A stretch of 64,000 bases of DNA, taken from NCBI RefSeq assembly GCF_003073045.1, contig NC_037593.1, positions 363,525-427,524 of the forward strand. The letters are read 5' to 3'. A program made the position numbers and the translations under genes. The notes beneath the pieces were generated by a model. It was not told the DNA's origin and did no database searches. It saw only the letters and a program-made list of their open reading frames with translations. Numbering within the stretch: the stretch's first letter is position 1; every line of letters starts with the position of its first letter. This DNA comes from Pomacea canaliculata. Taxonomy: Eukaryota; Mollusca; Gastropoda; Architaenioglossa; Ampullariidae. Below, one piece after another: positions 24,601 to 34,637 of the stretch.

Positions 24601-25986
24601 TTGTGAAGCCACCGGAAGTTGTGTAGTCACCGGAAGTTGTGTAGTCACTGTCTACAATGACTGACCGTCTCAGACAAAGCTCCTCCATTTCTGTTTAACT
24701 GCGTGTTTTGTCCACCAGCAGCTCCACCACCACACGTGTGTGACACGTGACACGTGACCATGACTACGGTGTTGCAGGTGGGCAGGATAGGGGACGCCAG
24801 CAGCGTGCTGCACGGCAACGTCCTGCAGCAATACGCCAAGTGCTGCGTGTCCCTGGGGGTGGACAGACCCATCATGCGGTGCTTGCTGCGCCACGGAGCG
24901 GAACCCGAGGTCAAAGTAAAGGTCAGTGACCAACATTCAATGTTTGATCCGCGCATCTACATACGTCACTGACACGTACAGCAACTAATACAAGGACACA
25001 ATAAGTGTAGAACGTCACTGACACGTACAGCAACTAATACAAAGACACAATAAGTGTAGAACGTCACTGACACGTACAGCTACTAATACAAAGACACAAT
25101 AAGTGTAGAACGTCACTGACACGTCACTGACACGTACAGCTACTAATACAAAGACACAATAAGTGTAGAACGTCACTGACACGTCACTGACACGTACAGC
25201 TACTAATACACAGACACAATAAGTGTAGAACGTCACTGACACGTACAGCTACTAATACAAAGACACAATAAGTGTAGAACGTCACTGACACGTCACTGAC
25301 ACGTACAGCTACTAATACAAAGACACAATAAGTGTAGAACGTCACTGACACGTCACTGACACGTACAGCTACTAATACACAGACACAATAAGTGTAGAAC
25401 GTCACTAACACGTACAGCTACTAATACAAACGCACACTAACTGTAGAAAATGAGTTCTCAGTACAGTGTATACCTACATCACTCAGCCCTCACCACCAGC
25501 TCTTGTTATTACTTATTAATAATCTATTGTAAACAGTTCCAAAAGAAAGCCGCCATTGTAAAGAGTGAGAAGAAAGAAAACTAGAGTGTCGAGTCCGGCA
25601 CAAGGCGACTTTTGACCTTTGACACTTGATAATGTTTGCTTACACTGTTGATCATAGTCACTGCAGCCTCATGTTGCACTGATCCAAAACATACATATAT
25701 ATATATACATTCCGCAAATTATCTTTTAAAACAATCACTGCCGCCTCCACTAGGAGACAGAACTCGGCGCTGCCTGTAGGACGAGCGACCACACCCTCTA
25801 CTTCTCGTCTTGCTCCTCTTGGTTACCACGTGCTCACCTTTGATGATGGTGGCTCCTGGTCGGTTACTATACTGCCACTCACATTTTCTACTCTCAGTGC
25901 TCCATGGCATCTGCCAGCCCCATCACTCTGTGGCCCTCGACTCAAGGCCCATGTGACGGCCCCGTGCACTGCGCCTATTGACAGTG

Positions 25987-26029
<43 letters not shown>

Positions 26030-27982
26030 ATTACTAATGTGTATCTATAACTTAAAAAACAGCAAAAAGTCGATGCAAAACATCTGAGATACTCAAAAAA
26101 AAAAAAAAAAAAAAAAAAAAAAACAAAAAAAAAAAAAACAAAAAAAAAGAACACCGCACCTTTCTCGGAAGACGCAGCCTCCACTCCCCCGCACCCAGTG
26201 TCCCTCCACTCGCCGTGTCTCATTGAGAAGTGAACCCACTACCTAAAAAATACCATTACTCGTGCCACCCTCCCTGTGCTGGGTAGTTAAGTTCATGTCA
26301 CCCCCATGTGACAACATCTTACATTACAGTATTTACTGTCATGGTACCTACATTACAGGGGTGGCACCTACATTACAGGGGTGGTACCTACATTACATGG
26401 GGCGGCACCTACATTACAGGGGTGGTACCTACATTACAGGGGCGGCACCTACATTACCGGGGTGGTACCTACATTACATGGGTGGCACCTACATTACAGG
26501 GGCGGCACCTACATTACCGGGGTGGTACCTACATTACATGGGTGGCACCTACATTACATGGGTGGTACCTACATTACAGGGGCGGCACCTACATTACAGG
26601 GGCGGCACCTACATCAGGTGGCTGGTGTGATGTGATGGACCTGTGTCATCATAGTCTGTATGACGTGTGTCACAAGTGCTCATTGTGAGTGTGACATCTG
26701 TGAAACATTGTGTAGTCTGTCTATCTATCTACCTCGCGCCCAGTCTGTCTATCTATCCAGAAGAGGTAGACTGGATAAAATGAATGAATAAACTGGAAGT
26801 GTGACTATTTTGCTGCATAATGTACCTGAACAAAGAGGACACGTGGTCATTTACAGGGAAAGTACGCCCTGAATGTCTACTTTGACAAGTTATTCGACTC
26901 CCTGAAGATGTGCGAGGTGGTGGACACAAACCACCGACTTCTGGGGGACGTGAGGGCCATGGTGGACTTCATGTGCGACTACATGGCGCCTGTCCACATC
27001 CAAGACGCCGCCACGACCTTTATGCAAGCGCATGGACGTGACAGGTCACCTCAGGTACAAAACAGCCGAGCTTCTCAAATCACAATCAACAAGTCATTCA
27101 TGTTATTTCATTTCTCATCAGCCTCATCGGACGCACGCACGAGTCATTCATTCATTGACTACCAGCTGACCAACGGTTACACTGGTCCTCGGGTAAAGGT
27201 CGTCAGGCTGACCCTTTGCTGTCGGTGCTGTTGGTCATCAGGACTTTGCTCGTGTCCGCGCTGGTCACCACTCCATATTGTTGATACGGTGTCAGGATGT
27301 CGGTAAGTTCGCTGTTGATTGCGACGAACAGCGAAACAAACATCAACAACACGGTAGTGGTGGTGGTGGTGGTGGCGATTTGGGGAGGGAAAAGTGCTTC
27401 CACCTAAAGACGATTTCGCGCTCCGGGGGATGGGGATGTGCAAGAATATGGGGAGGGATCATGGGAGGGGGTCAGGGAGATGTGGGAGGAGGATCGCTGT
27501 TCCCTGACGCCGCAGGTGTTGTTTACTGTTGCTGGTGTCCACCTTCTGTTGTGATCTTTTACTTTTGGTGTGCAGGGGGCCTGCCAAGTCCACAGTGGTG
27601 GTGCACTATACTGATTGCCGCTTCCTCTGTGTTGCAGTGTTCTAGACTTCCATGTGGTTGTAGATGTCTCGGTGCTGTGTTCTGGCTTCTACTGTACTGG
27701 CTGCTATGAGCCTCGTGTCAACCTATGACGGAGCCTGTCAGTATTTGGCCATGAGACTAATCACCGAATGTTGGTTGCTGACCCTGACCTCAGTCTCTGT
27801 TTCAGGTCCAGTACTATGTGACAGTCGTCCAAAGAGAGTTGGAGAGAAGAGCCAGGTGCGTGAAGAGTCTGCGCCACCTGGCGGCCTGGAGGGTGTGGAG
27901 GTTGTGCGGCAAGAGCTCGGACAAGGTGCGCCGCCTGCCGGTCTCCGTGGAGCTCAAGACACTCATCCTGCCCCTCCTCTAG
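21670..27982 (+). CDS. Ankyrin-repeat protein with C-terminal SOCS box (ASB-like)
   Basis: Five coding exons, all phase 0: 21670-22926, 23625-23822, 24778-24921, 26857-27054 and 27806-27982 (stop), giving 657 residues. Ankyrin-type segments are seen near residues 45-71 (GLDILHHAIMLDNAEAVDFL), 79-105, 231-260 (TPVDVAALSQHVECVKLLL), 400-419 (LRMLLQAGADPN) and in exon 3 (IMRCLLRHGAEPE). The last exon, SLRHLAAWRVWRL ... RRLPVSVELKTLIL, fits a SOCS box (BC box plus LP-type Cul5 patch). ASB proteins bind Elongin B/C and Cullin-5 to present substrates for ubiquitination; that role is inferred. A Ser/Thr-rich low-complexity insert lies around 140-225, including a TSTSTSTST tract. The exon 3 donor is ambiguous (GAG|GTCAAA, AAA|GTAAAG or AAG|GTCAGT). 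Not assigned to a particular ASB subfamily. Confidence 0.85.
22940..23068. repeat. CT-rich microsatellite (CTCTCC/CTCTCT)
   Basis: Starts 14 bases after the exon 1 donor of the ankyrin-SOCS gene. It forms a long polypyrimidine run on the coding strand within intron 1. Confidence 0.97.
23165..23500. repeat. 52-54-bp minisatellite, about 6 copies
   Basis: Units carry AAACTACAGTATGTTCTACA, TCTATAGTAAACCATG and TGTATCTTGTGTGT. Located in intron 1 of the ankyrin-SOCS gene. Frames on both strands through it are artefacts. Confidence 0.96.
23918..24055. repeat. 21-22-bp minisatellite
   Basis: Units GGTATCAGTTATCTCCTCT and TTATCAGTCATCTCCTCT alternate about seven times, in intron 2 of the ankyrin-SOCS gene. 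Confidence 0.93.
24056..24777. other. Rest of ankyrin-SOCS intron 2
   Basis: No gene seen. Near 24590-24650 three 20-base units (CACCGGAAGTTGTGTAGT) each contain an ETS-type CCGGAAGT core. Confidence 0.5.
24966..25440. repeat. 49-bp minisatellite with optional 11-bp insert, about 8 copies
   Basis: Units ACACGTACAGCTACTAATAC, AAAGACACAATAAGTGTAG and AACGTCACTG, some with an additional ACGTCACTGAC. Starts about 45 bases inside intron 3 of the ankyrin-SOCS gene. Confidence 0.96.
25441..25986. other. Ankyrin-SOCS intron 3, no feature
   Basis: Non-repetitive intron sequence with a short (TA)n run near 25694-25706. Nothing recognised. Confidence 0.4.
25987..26150. repeat. (CAA)n followed by poly-A tracts
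   Basis: (CAACAA)n at about 25987-26030 and A-runs of roughly 15-28 bases at 26095-26150. The A-rich run could be the tail of a degraded retroelement, but no element body is recognised upstream. Confidence 0.9.
26339..26615. repeat. 20-bp minisatellite, about 13 copies
   Basis: Unit GGTACCTACATTACAGGGGT with C/T and A/C variants at fixed positions, in intron 3 of the ankyrin-SOCS gene. All three plus frames are open across it and give Thr/Tyr/Gly-rich repeats. Confidence 0.97.
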
Positions 27983-28669
27983 AACCTCCCTCCATTTCAC
28001 CACCACCGTTCGGATCTCACTCCTTGCCCGACCCTGTCTCTGGCGGAACTGGACATTCACCCCTCGACGATCTGTAGGCCTGCTTCTCCACAAGTTTATG
28101 TTAACAGGCACTGCGCACGGGGCCACGCTCCGTCACACACACACCTTCTCTCCCCATCCCCACAACCACCCCCGAGCGCGGGTTAAGGAAACGTGTACCC
28201 GGCTTGTGGTCAGGGTAGTAGTGTCATCATTGACCACCGAGGTTCGTGACATAAAGATAGTCGGTGCATCTGTGTCAGGAGGCTGAAGCACATACTGTGA
28301 ACACCACTCACTTCAGAACTATTTTGTGTAGTCTTGTGTTGGTTTCTTCTTCAATCCAGAATTATACTGTGTGGTCTCGCGCCCAGTCTAGAGCTGTGTG
28401 TGTGGGTGTGTGTGTGAATGAGAGAGAGAAGTGGAGAGGTATACACATGCTCTACAAACTGACAAATGTCCTCTGACCTCAGTGTTTGTACAATGTACCA
28501 AGCTGCGCACTCTGCCAGTCCTGTTCTCCCATGCGTCTATCAGTTCCATGTTTGTGATGCACGATACATGTATGTCCCTAGCTGTGCGTTCTCTTTGTTG
28601 AAATATTGCATAATCAATGATCAAGTCTTCTTTATGCTTGATATTAAGATTTATCAGTGTTGTCAACAG

Positions 28670-28675
28670 AATAAA
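28670..28675 (+). promoter_or_regulatory. Polyadenylation signal of the ankyrin-SOCS gene
   Basis: Canonical AATAAA about 690 bases after the stop codon, followed by a GT-rich stretch (GTGCATTGTGTGCTGCAG near 28703) as expected of a downstream element. Confidence 0.55.
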
Positions 28676-29494
28676 CTATATCTCTGAGTTTTGGATTTCA
28701 CTGTGCATTGTGTGCTGCAGTCTTTGCATTTTACAGAGATGCTGCGAGTCGTTGTGTTGTTAGAAGATGTTTGAGAGTGAGGTTTTTTTACAACTCAGCT
28801 GCTTGTTGGGCCATGTGACCCAGCTTCACACCACACACCATCCTTCACAGTACTGTTGAGACTGGCAGACGCCAAGGTGGACAACAAGAACTGGCTGGAA
28901 ACACGAAGTAGACCTACAGGTGATTCCATGCAGGACCTGCTCACCTGCTCACCACCGCTCAAGACCGACCTGTTAGTGGCGCCCTTTGTCACTTACCGGG
29001 GTCCACTAACCCTCCCCACCCCTACCCCTCACAGACATACTGACATACTGACATACAGACATACAGGCATAGTGACATAGTGACATACTGACATACGACA
29101 TGCTGACATACAGACATACAGACATACAAATAGATCACTGCGTGGTCCGATGGTGTCAGTCAAGGGATGAATAAAATGAAAGGTTACTTCTGCAGAGCTG
29201 CATGGGTTTCACTGTCAGCTTTGAAACAAGCATGTAAACACAAACAAAGAAAACCAGCCCTATTCCCCCCACCACTCATTATGGGTGATGAGGTGAGTGT
29301 GTAGACTGTAGAGGTTGAAGCACAAGGAAAACAAACACCGTCCTACCTTTACACAGGCATCTGGTTTGTGGATAATATTTATATTATTGTATGTTTATAC
29401 TTTGCCATGTCCCACGCCAGTAACTTTAGCATCTTACTGTATGCGATGAGCTCGCGTAAATACAAAAGAGAAAAAGTTTACTCATAACCCTAGG
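28676..29494. other. Intergenic, with short decamer repeat
   Basis: No gene recognised. At 29035-29130 GACATACTGACATACAGACA-type decamers form a short array. Confidence 0.5.
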
Positions 29495-31913
29495 CAGGGA
29501 TGGGGAGTAGCTGTAGCCTAGCTACAGCTACTGTAGCCGGCTACAAATTTTGTAGCTTGTAGCTTAGCCGGCTACAAATTAAAAAAAGTAGCTTGTAGCC
29601 GTAGCTACATTTTAGAAAGTAGCTGTAGCTTGGCTACATGTTGGCTACTTTCACGACTGTAGCACTCTAGTAGTGTACAAAGTATAATGTCTTTGGGTTG
29701 TAGATTTGCATCTATATTCCAGAATGTTCAGCAGGGCAGCAATGTAAAAGATAGAATGTCTTTGTGCGAGGGAGGAAATGATGTTCAACAATGTAGCAAT
29801 GTTCAAAGTAAAAATGTCTTGTCTTTGCGCGAGGGAGGAAATGATGTTCAACAATGTAGCAATGTTCACAGTAAAAATGTCTTTATTGCAACGAAATAGA
29901 ATGTCTGTGCAAGAATGTTCGAGGGGAGGGAGAATAAATAGCAGGGCTGACAGTGGTGTGGGACCTCTTTGTGAATTGGAGAGAGAGAGAAGTTAGGCCA
30001 GCTGCTGAGAAAAAGATACTGAATTAAAGAAAACTTCAGTGTGGAATTCAATCTCTGTTATTTCTGGTACGACAGCCACTCTACGTAGCCATTTGACGTG
30101 TTGGTTACACGACCATTCGTCGACAGCGTGTCAGCAAGACGACGACAGCCACTGCTCTCACTGCTCGGTGTCTTGACAGCCAGACACCACGTGACTCGCA
30201 CGCTCAGTAACCGGAAGTACCGGGTCGTCCACGTGGCGGGAGCGATTTGAAAAACGAAGATGGACGTACCCATCAATTTCCAGCCTTATTTGAAATTTTT
30301 TACATTTTGCGAAGCCACAAAATGTGGGTATAGTTTCAAATGCAAGAATTGTTGAGAGATTGTTCAGTCTGGCAGGACTTATCATGACAAAGCTGCGCAC
30401 TAGGGTGACAGACAGCAACTTCGAGGCCAAAGTTCTGGTCAAATTCAATTCCATGAAGGACTAAAAGAATGTAGATTTGTTTTAAGGTTACCGGTACACT
30501 CCAAAAATTAAAATCCATATTTTAAATATCTTTAAGGGTTTTTAAATATAGAGTAACAAAATAACATAAATATAGCACTTTAAAACTGTTTTTGAGTACC
30601 TAAAGTGAAAATTGTGACTTTAATAAACGTTTTTGTTTCAAAACGTACAAGCATTTTAAAAACAAATTTACACAATACCATAAGTCATATACCAAAGGTT
30701 TTGGGTTTTTTGTAAACTAGAGGCACTGATAAGAAAACTGATGCATAAGGTGTTTTGATATCTCAAGATTTCTAGGAGATATAAAAAAATCAGACATGGT
30801 ACCCCCCGACTCAGTGTGAATGTGGCAATTAAATATTTAGAAAAATGTTAATTTTATCAAAAGTAATGTTTGTACCATATTCTCAAATGCATCACTTTGT
30901 AGCTTATGCATTTCTAAACAAAATTGCAAAATTTTACTGCTGTAGCACAAGCCAATCTTGAGAAATATGTTTTTATAGTTTAGGACTGGATGTCAAAAAC
31001 GACAAACAGAGAAATTCAAGCTTAAAGATTTAAAATAAATATATCTTGTATCAGATCATTTTTGAAAACTATATTTCAGTGTTTATATGCTACATTTGAC
31101 ATCCTACTATATAATTAAAGTCTATTATAGTATGCCAGGACTATACTTTTCACCCTATCAGCTTTTGGAAACAATTAGTTTGTGTTCCTTTCTTTGTTTT
31201 CAGTGTCAGTGTTAGAAAAAAAATGCCTTATGATCTGCTTGCCTAAATTAGATTAAGCAGTGTTTTACTTATATTCCATGCAAACTCATTTATTTCAATG
31301 GTCTGTTGTTCATTGTCACAGTATTGATAAGAGGTTGACATTTTTCATCACCACATAACCTAACTTATTGAAAATTCCACCAGGTACCTGATACTTAAGC
31401 ATCTGTTTAGTTTTCATTTCTAAGTAATAGGGAACAAATAGTTATAGAAAACAAATGTTTATCGGAAAACTTATATAATTTCTTTTGTCACTAAAATAGG
31501 ATGAGGAAAAAGATCCAGAAATGTTTAATATAATCGTAAAATATGTGTACTTATTGTGTGAAAAAGGCCGGGGGAGGAAGGGGGCTAGAAATGAATGAAA
31601 GCATTTATGGATTCACTAAATAAAATTGTCGGTATATCGCAGTTCTCCGTTTCATTATTATAATAAAAAACTTTGTAAAGCAAGTAATAGTGTTTTGTGT
31701 GTATGTTTGATGTTTGTGTATGTTGCTACAGCTAACTTGTTATAACATCACGCTTTTAAAAGTAGCCAAAAGAAGCTGGCTACATTTTAAAAGTAGCCCA
31801 AAGTAGCTGGCTACTTTTTGGAAAATTGTAGCTGTAGTGTAGCCGGCTACATTTTGAAAAAAAGTAGCTGTAGCCTAGCCGGCTACAAATTAAAAGTAGC
31901 TTGCCCATCCCTG
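29495..31913. mobile_element. 2.4-kb hAT-type element with 8-bp TSD
   Basis: Ends begin CAGGGATGGGGAGTAGCT on the left and, in reverse complement, CAGGGATGGGCAAGCTACTT on the right. The octamer ACCCTAGG is duplicated at 29487-29494 and 31914-31921. Both ends carry many copies of the palindrome TAGCCGGCTA and of TAGCTGTAGC, plausible subterminal transposase-binding sites. A roughly 65-bp unit repeats about three times at 29690-29885. No transposase core is recognised. A short plus-strand stretch from 30260 contains a degenerate Cys-x2-Cys that might be a BED-finger relic. Confidence 0.9.
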
Positions 31914-32229
31914 ACCCTAGGGCGCCATTTAGAAGAAACTGGATAATACATTCATGCAATATTTAATTAAAAATACATAGCATATCTTGAAAATAAAAAT
32001 GAAAATCTATGAAAACTATGGAACAAGTATAAAAGCAGAGAAGTAATTACAAGACAGACGATACTTTATTATTTCCCCATTCGGATGTTCAAAAGTCAGT
32101 TCTTCACATTAGATACAATGTAAAACTTACAAAGCATTAAATATATCTACTCATATACCTGTACACTCATGCAAAATTATATATATATGATGTAAATATA
32201 TATATACAAACCTATATATCTTGCATGTA

Positions 32230-32800
32230 CATGCATACACTCATGCCTGCTCTCTCTCACACCTAGCTAGACAACTCCGCTCCTCATCTGATATTCTCAT
32301 TCCTGTCTGCCCCCAGTGGAGTATAGCGCCACAACCACACCCTGCCAGTTCTGGGCATCCCTTGCCTGTTGGGTCCATGTCATGCCAGCATCCTCCTCCT
32401 CTCTGTGGACTGATCTCCTCCATGTCTGTCTGTGGGGTCCAGCCCAGAGCTTGTCTCGTTACATGACTCCTAACAACCTTTGCCATGATGCTAGTCCTTT
32501 ACACCCTTCCTTTTGTAATATCATGTCACTCTCAGCTCTTGTTCTTGTTATTTGCTTCCTCTTTGTGTTTTCTGTATTTGATTTTATTCTTCCTTTATCT
32601 CGGTTGTTGATTCTTTTATAGTTCATGTGTTGTTTGTTTTCCTGTCTTTCACATGCTGTCCACGTTTCCTTCTTATTCTTAAGCGCTAAGAGAATGCTCC
32701 TAATGAGTGTGAGTGTGGGCTTTACATATTTTACATTTAGTATTATTGCTATTATTGCATCTAAAATCTTTTGTGCCATCCGCAGTTCAGCTACTCAGAT
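32230..32800 (+). mobile_element. LINE 3' end fragment
   Basis: Contains the RT C-terminal hallmark LARQLRSSSD near its start. It ends in a tail (ATTCTTTTATAGTTCATGTG ... CTTAAGCGCTAAGAGAATGC ... GGGCTTTACA) that matches, in opposite orientation, 48540-48695. Frames between are broken. A non-LTR retrotransposon remnant. Confidence 0.7.
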
Positions 32801-32900
32801 GAACTATCAGCGGTGTGTGTGTGTGTGTGATGGGTAGGTGTGCATGTGTGTGTTTTGTGTGTGTGTGTGTGTTTTTTCCATATACATATATTTTGGAAAC
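32801..32900. repeat. GT microsatellite
   Basis: TGTGTGTGTG runs at 32813-32829 and 32846-32871, separated by unique bases. Confidence 0.9.
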
Positions 32901-32959
32901 AGGGCACAGCTCCCATGTTTAAATTGCCCGTTGGGATTAATAAAGTCTGTTGTTATTGT

Positions 32960-33125
32960 TAGTGGTCAGCGGGGAATGAACGCCAAGCGGAGGCTACTCT
33001 GTGCTGCAAATGTTTTTGTTTATAGTCCAGTAGCCTCCCCTTGTGTAAACAATATGGCGGGTGGAGTCGGTAACAACGATCGATAGGATTTTTACCTGTC
33101 GCACATACCAAGGTGTGCCACCCAG
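32960..33125 (+). promoter_or_regulatory. Putative ccdc74 5' UTR exon and promoter
   Basis: The stretch ends in a strong donor (CACCCAG|GTGAGA, exon end 33125). It contains a short upstream frame AATATGGCGGGTGG at 33053 that stops at 33086. No other exon in this orientation lies between here and the ccdc74 coding exons, so it is a plausible untranslated first exon. Direct evidence is lacking. Confidence 0.4.
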
Positions 33126-34637
33126 GTGAGAATTTTTAGATCTTCTGAACGCAAGTAAGATAATAATCATATGCTTATTTATATAAAAAGTAGAGGTAAG
33201 TGGAAGTTTAAAGTTCTTATGTGTCCTAGCACTGTTTTTTTAATTGAGGACGCGTTAGTTACCAAAGCGGCTATTTCGGGTGACTGTATGCGCATACCTG
33301 AATTGTTTCAACCTGGCCTTTGAGACACATGTGTCAGAAACAGATTACGAGGCCTGTTTGTTATATGATGATACAATATACAGATTTTCTAATATTTCAG
33401 CTTTGCAAAAGAAACTTTATTGTGATGTACGACAGAAATAATATAATAACTAATAATAATTGAGTGCAGCATCCGGTGGCACTTTCTGGGCTGACCAACA
33501 ATAATAATGACATGACATGACATTAAAAACTAGATAACATTAGCATTTAGCCATTGAATCACAGGTGAAAGAATACAAGAATTACGGCATGTACAGATCC
33601 CTAATAATAATAAATGCCTGGTGATTTACTCCAGCAGTGTAATCTTTTAGATGTTATTGATTTACTTACAAAACAGTAGAGTCTATGCCACTGATGGTTG
33701 TAGTAAAGAAAACCTCAAGCTATTTTCACAGCCTACTAAGTCTTGGGATGAGCAGGATAAAATAGATCCAATGTAGTTTTTATATAAATTTTAATTGAAT
33801 CTAGCATTATGTTAATACAGAATTCCATTGTATATGAAGAAACACTGTAACAAATTTAGCCTGCTCTGTATATGAAGTGGGTTGGATGAAAGGATAAAAA
33901 TGAATATTGTATCATTGTTCTCATATGCTCTGCAGAAATGTTTGGTCAGAAGGCCGGCCATGACTGTGCCACATAGACTGGTTTCACTACTCAGATACAC
34001 TTTTCTAGAAAACCAGAAGCATCATGATTTTCTGATTCCTTTATTACCATATAGAAAGCTATAGTGGTCCAGGCTGTCTATTTGCAGCATGGTATCTGTA
34101 CTTAGCTGCACAGGATGAGATTGTGCAAATGTTAATGAACATATACAGTCTGTGCCATCAAACCAGATTGAACAGTGACCAAGTAGCAGCTTGAAAATAT
34201 CACAAGAAGTTTACAAGCAGTTGCATTTTATGGAGTTAAAATTTCTATTTTATTGCTTAAGTACTTAGCATTAAAACTGCTGCTGTCAGCTTGAAAATCA
34301 TACAACCAGACTGGAAAGCTGATAAACTTATGAGCACAGTCTTTACATATAAAACATTCAATTGATATTAGAATGTATAAGTGTAAATATTTATTTTTCA
34401 GACACCGTGTTAAAAAAAAAACGGATGGCTATGCAAGGTCTGCATGCATCATGTCCCAATCAGAGAATTAAGGGCTGTGGATGTCTGCTGGTGTCCTTCG
34501 TCTTGTCTGCTGGTGTACTTCGTCTTGTCTTTGTTTACTTTATCTACAAGGAGTAAAGGAAGTACATGTGTGCCTGTTAGTCATTTGACAACTTAGATTA
34601 CTTCTGCTGCCTTTGGTGACGTGCATCAGTACCAGAC
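33126..34637 (+). other. Presumed ccdc74 5' intron
   Basis: AT-rich, with AATAAT-type short repeats near 33445-33515. No domain recognised in the short frames. A possible acceptor (CATCAG) lies at 34624-34629, just before the first coding ATG. Confidence 0.4.

Noticed and set aside
26095..26150. Processed pseudogene or retroposon tail from the A-run
   Set aside because: No recognisable body or target-site duplication beside it; it could be simple low-complexity sequence.
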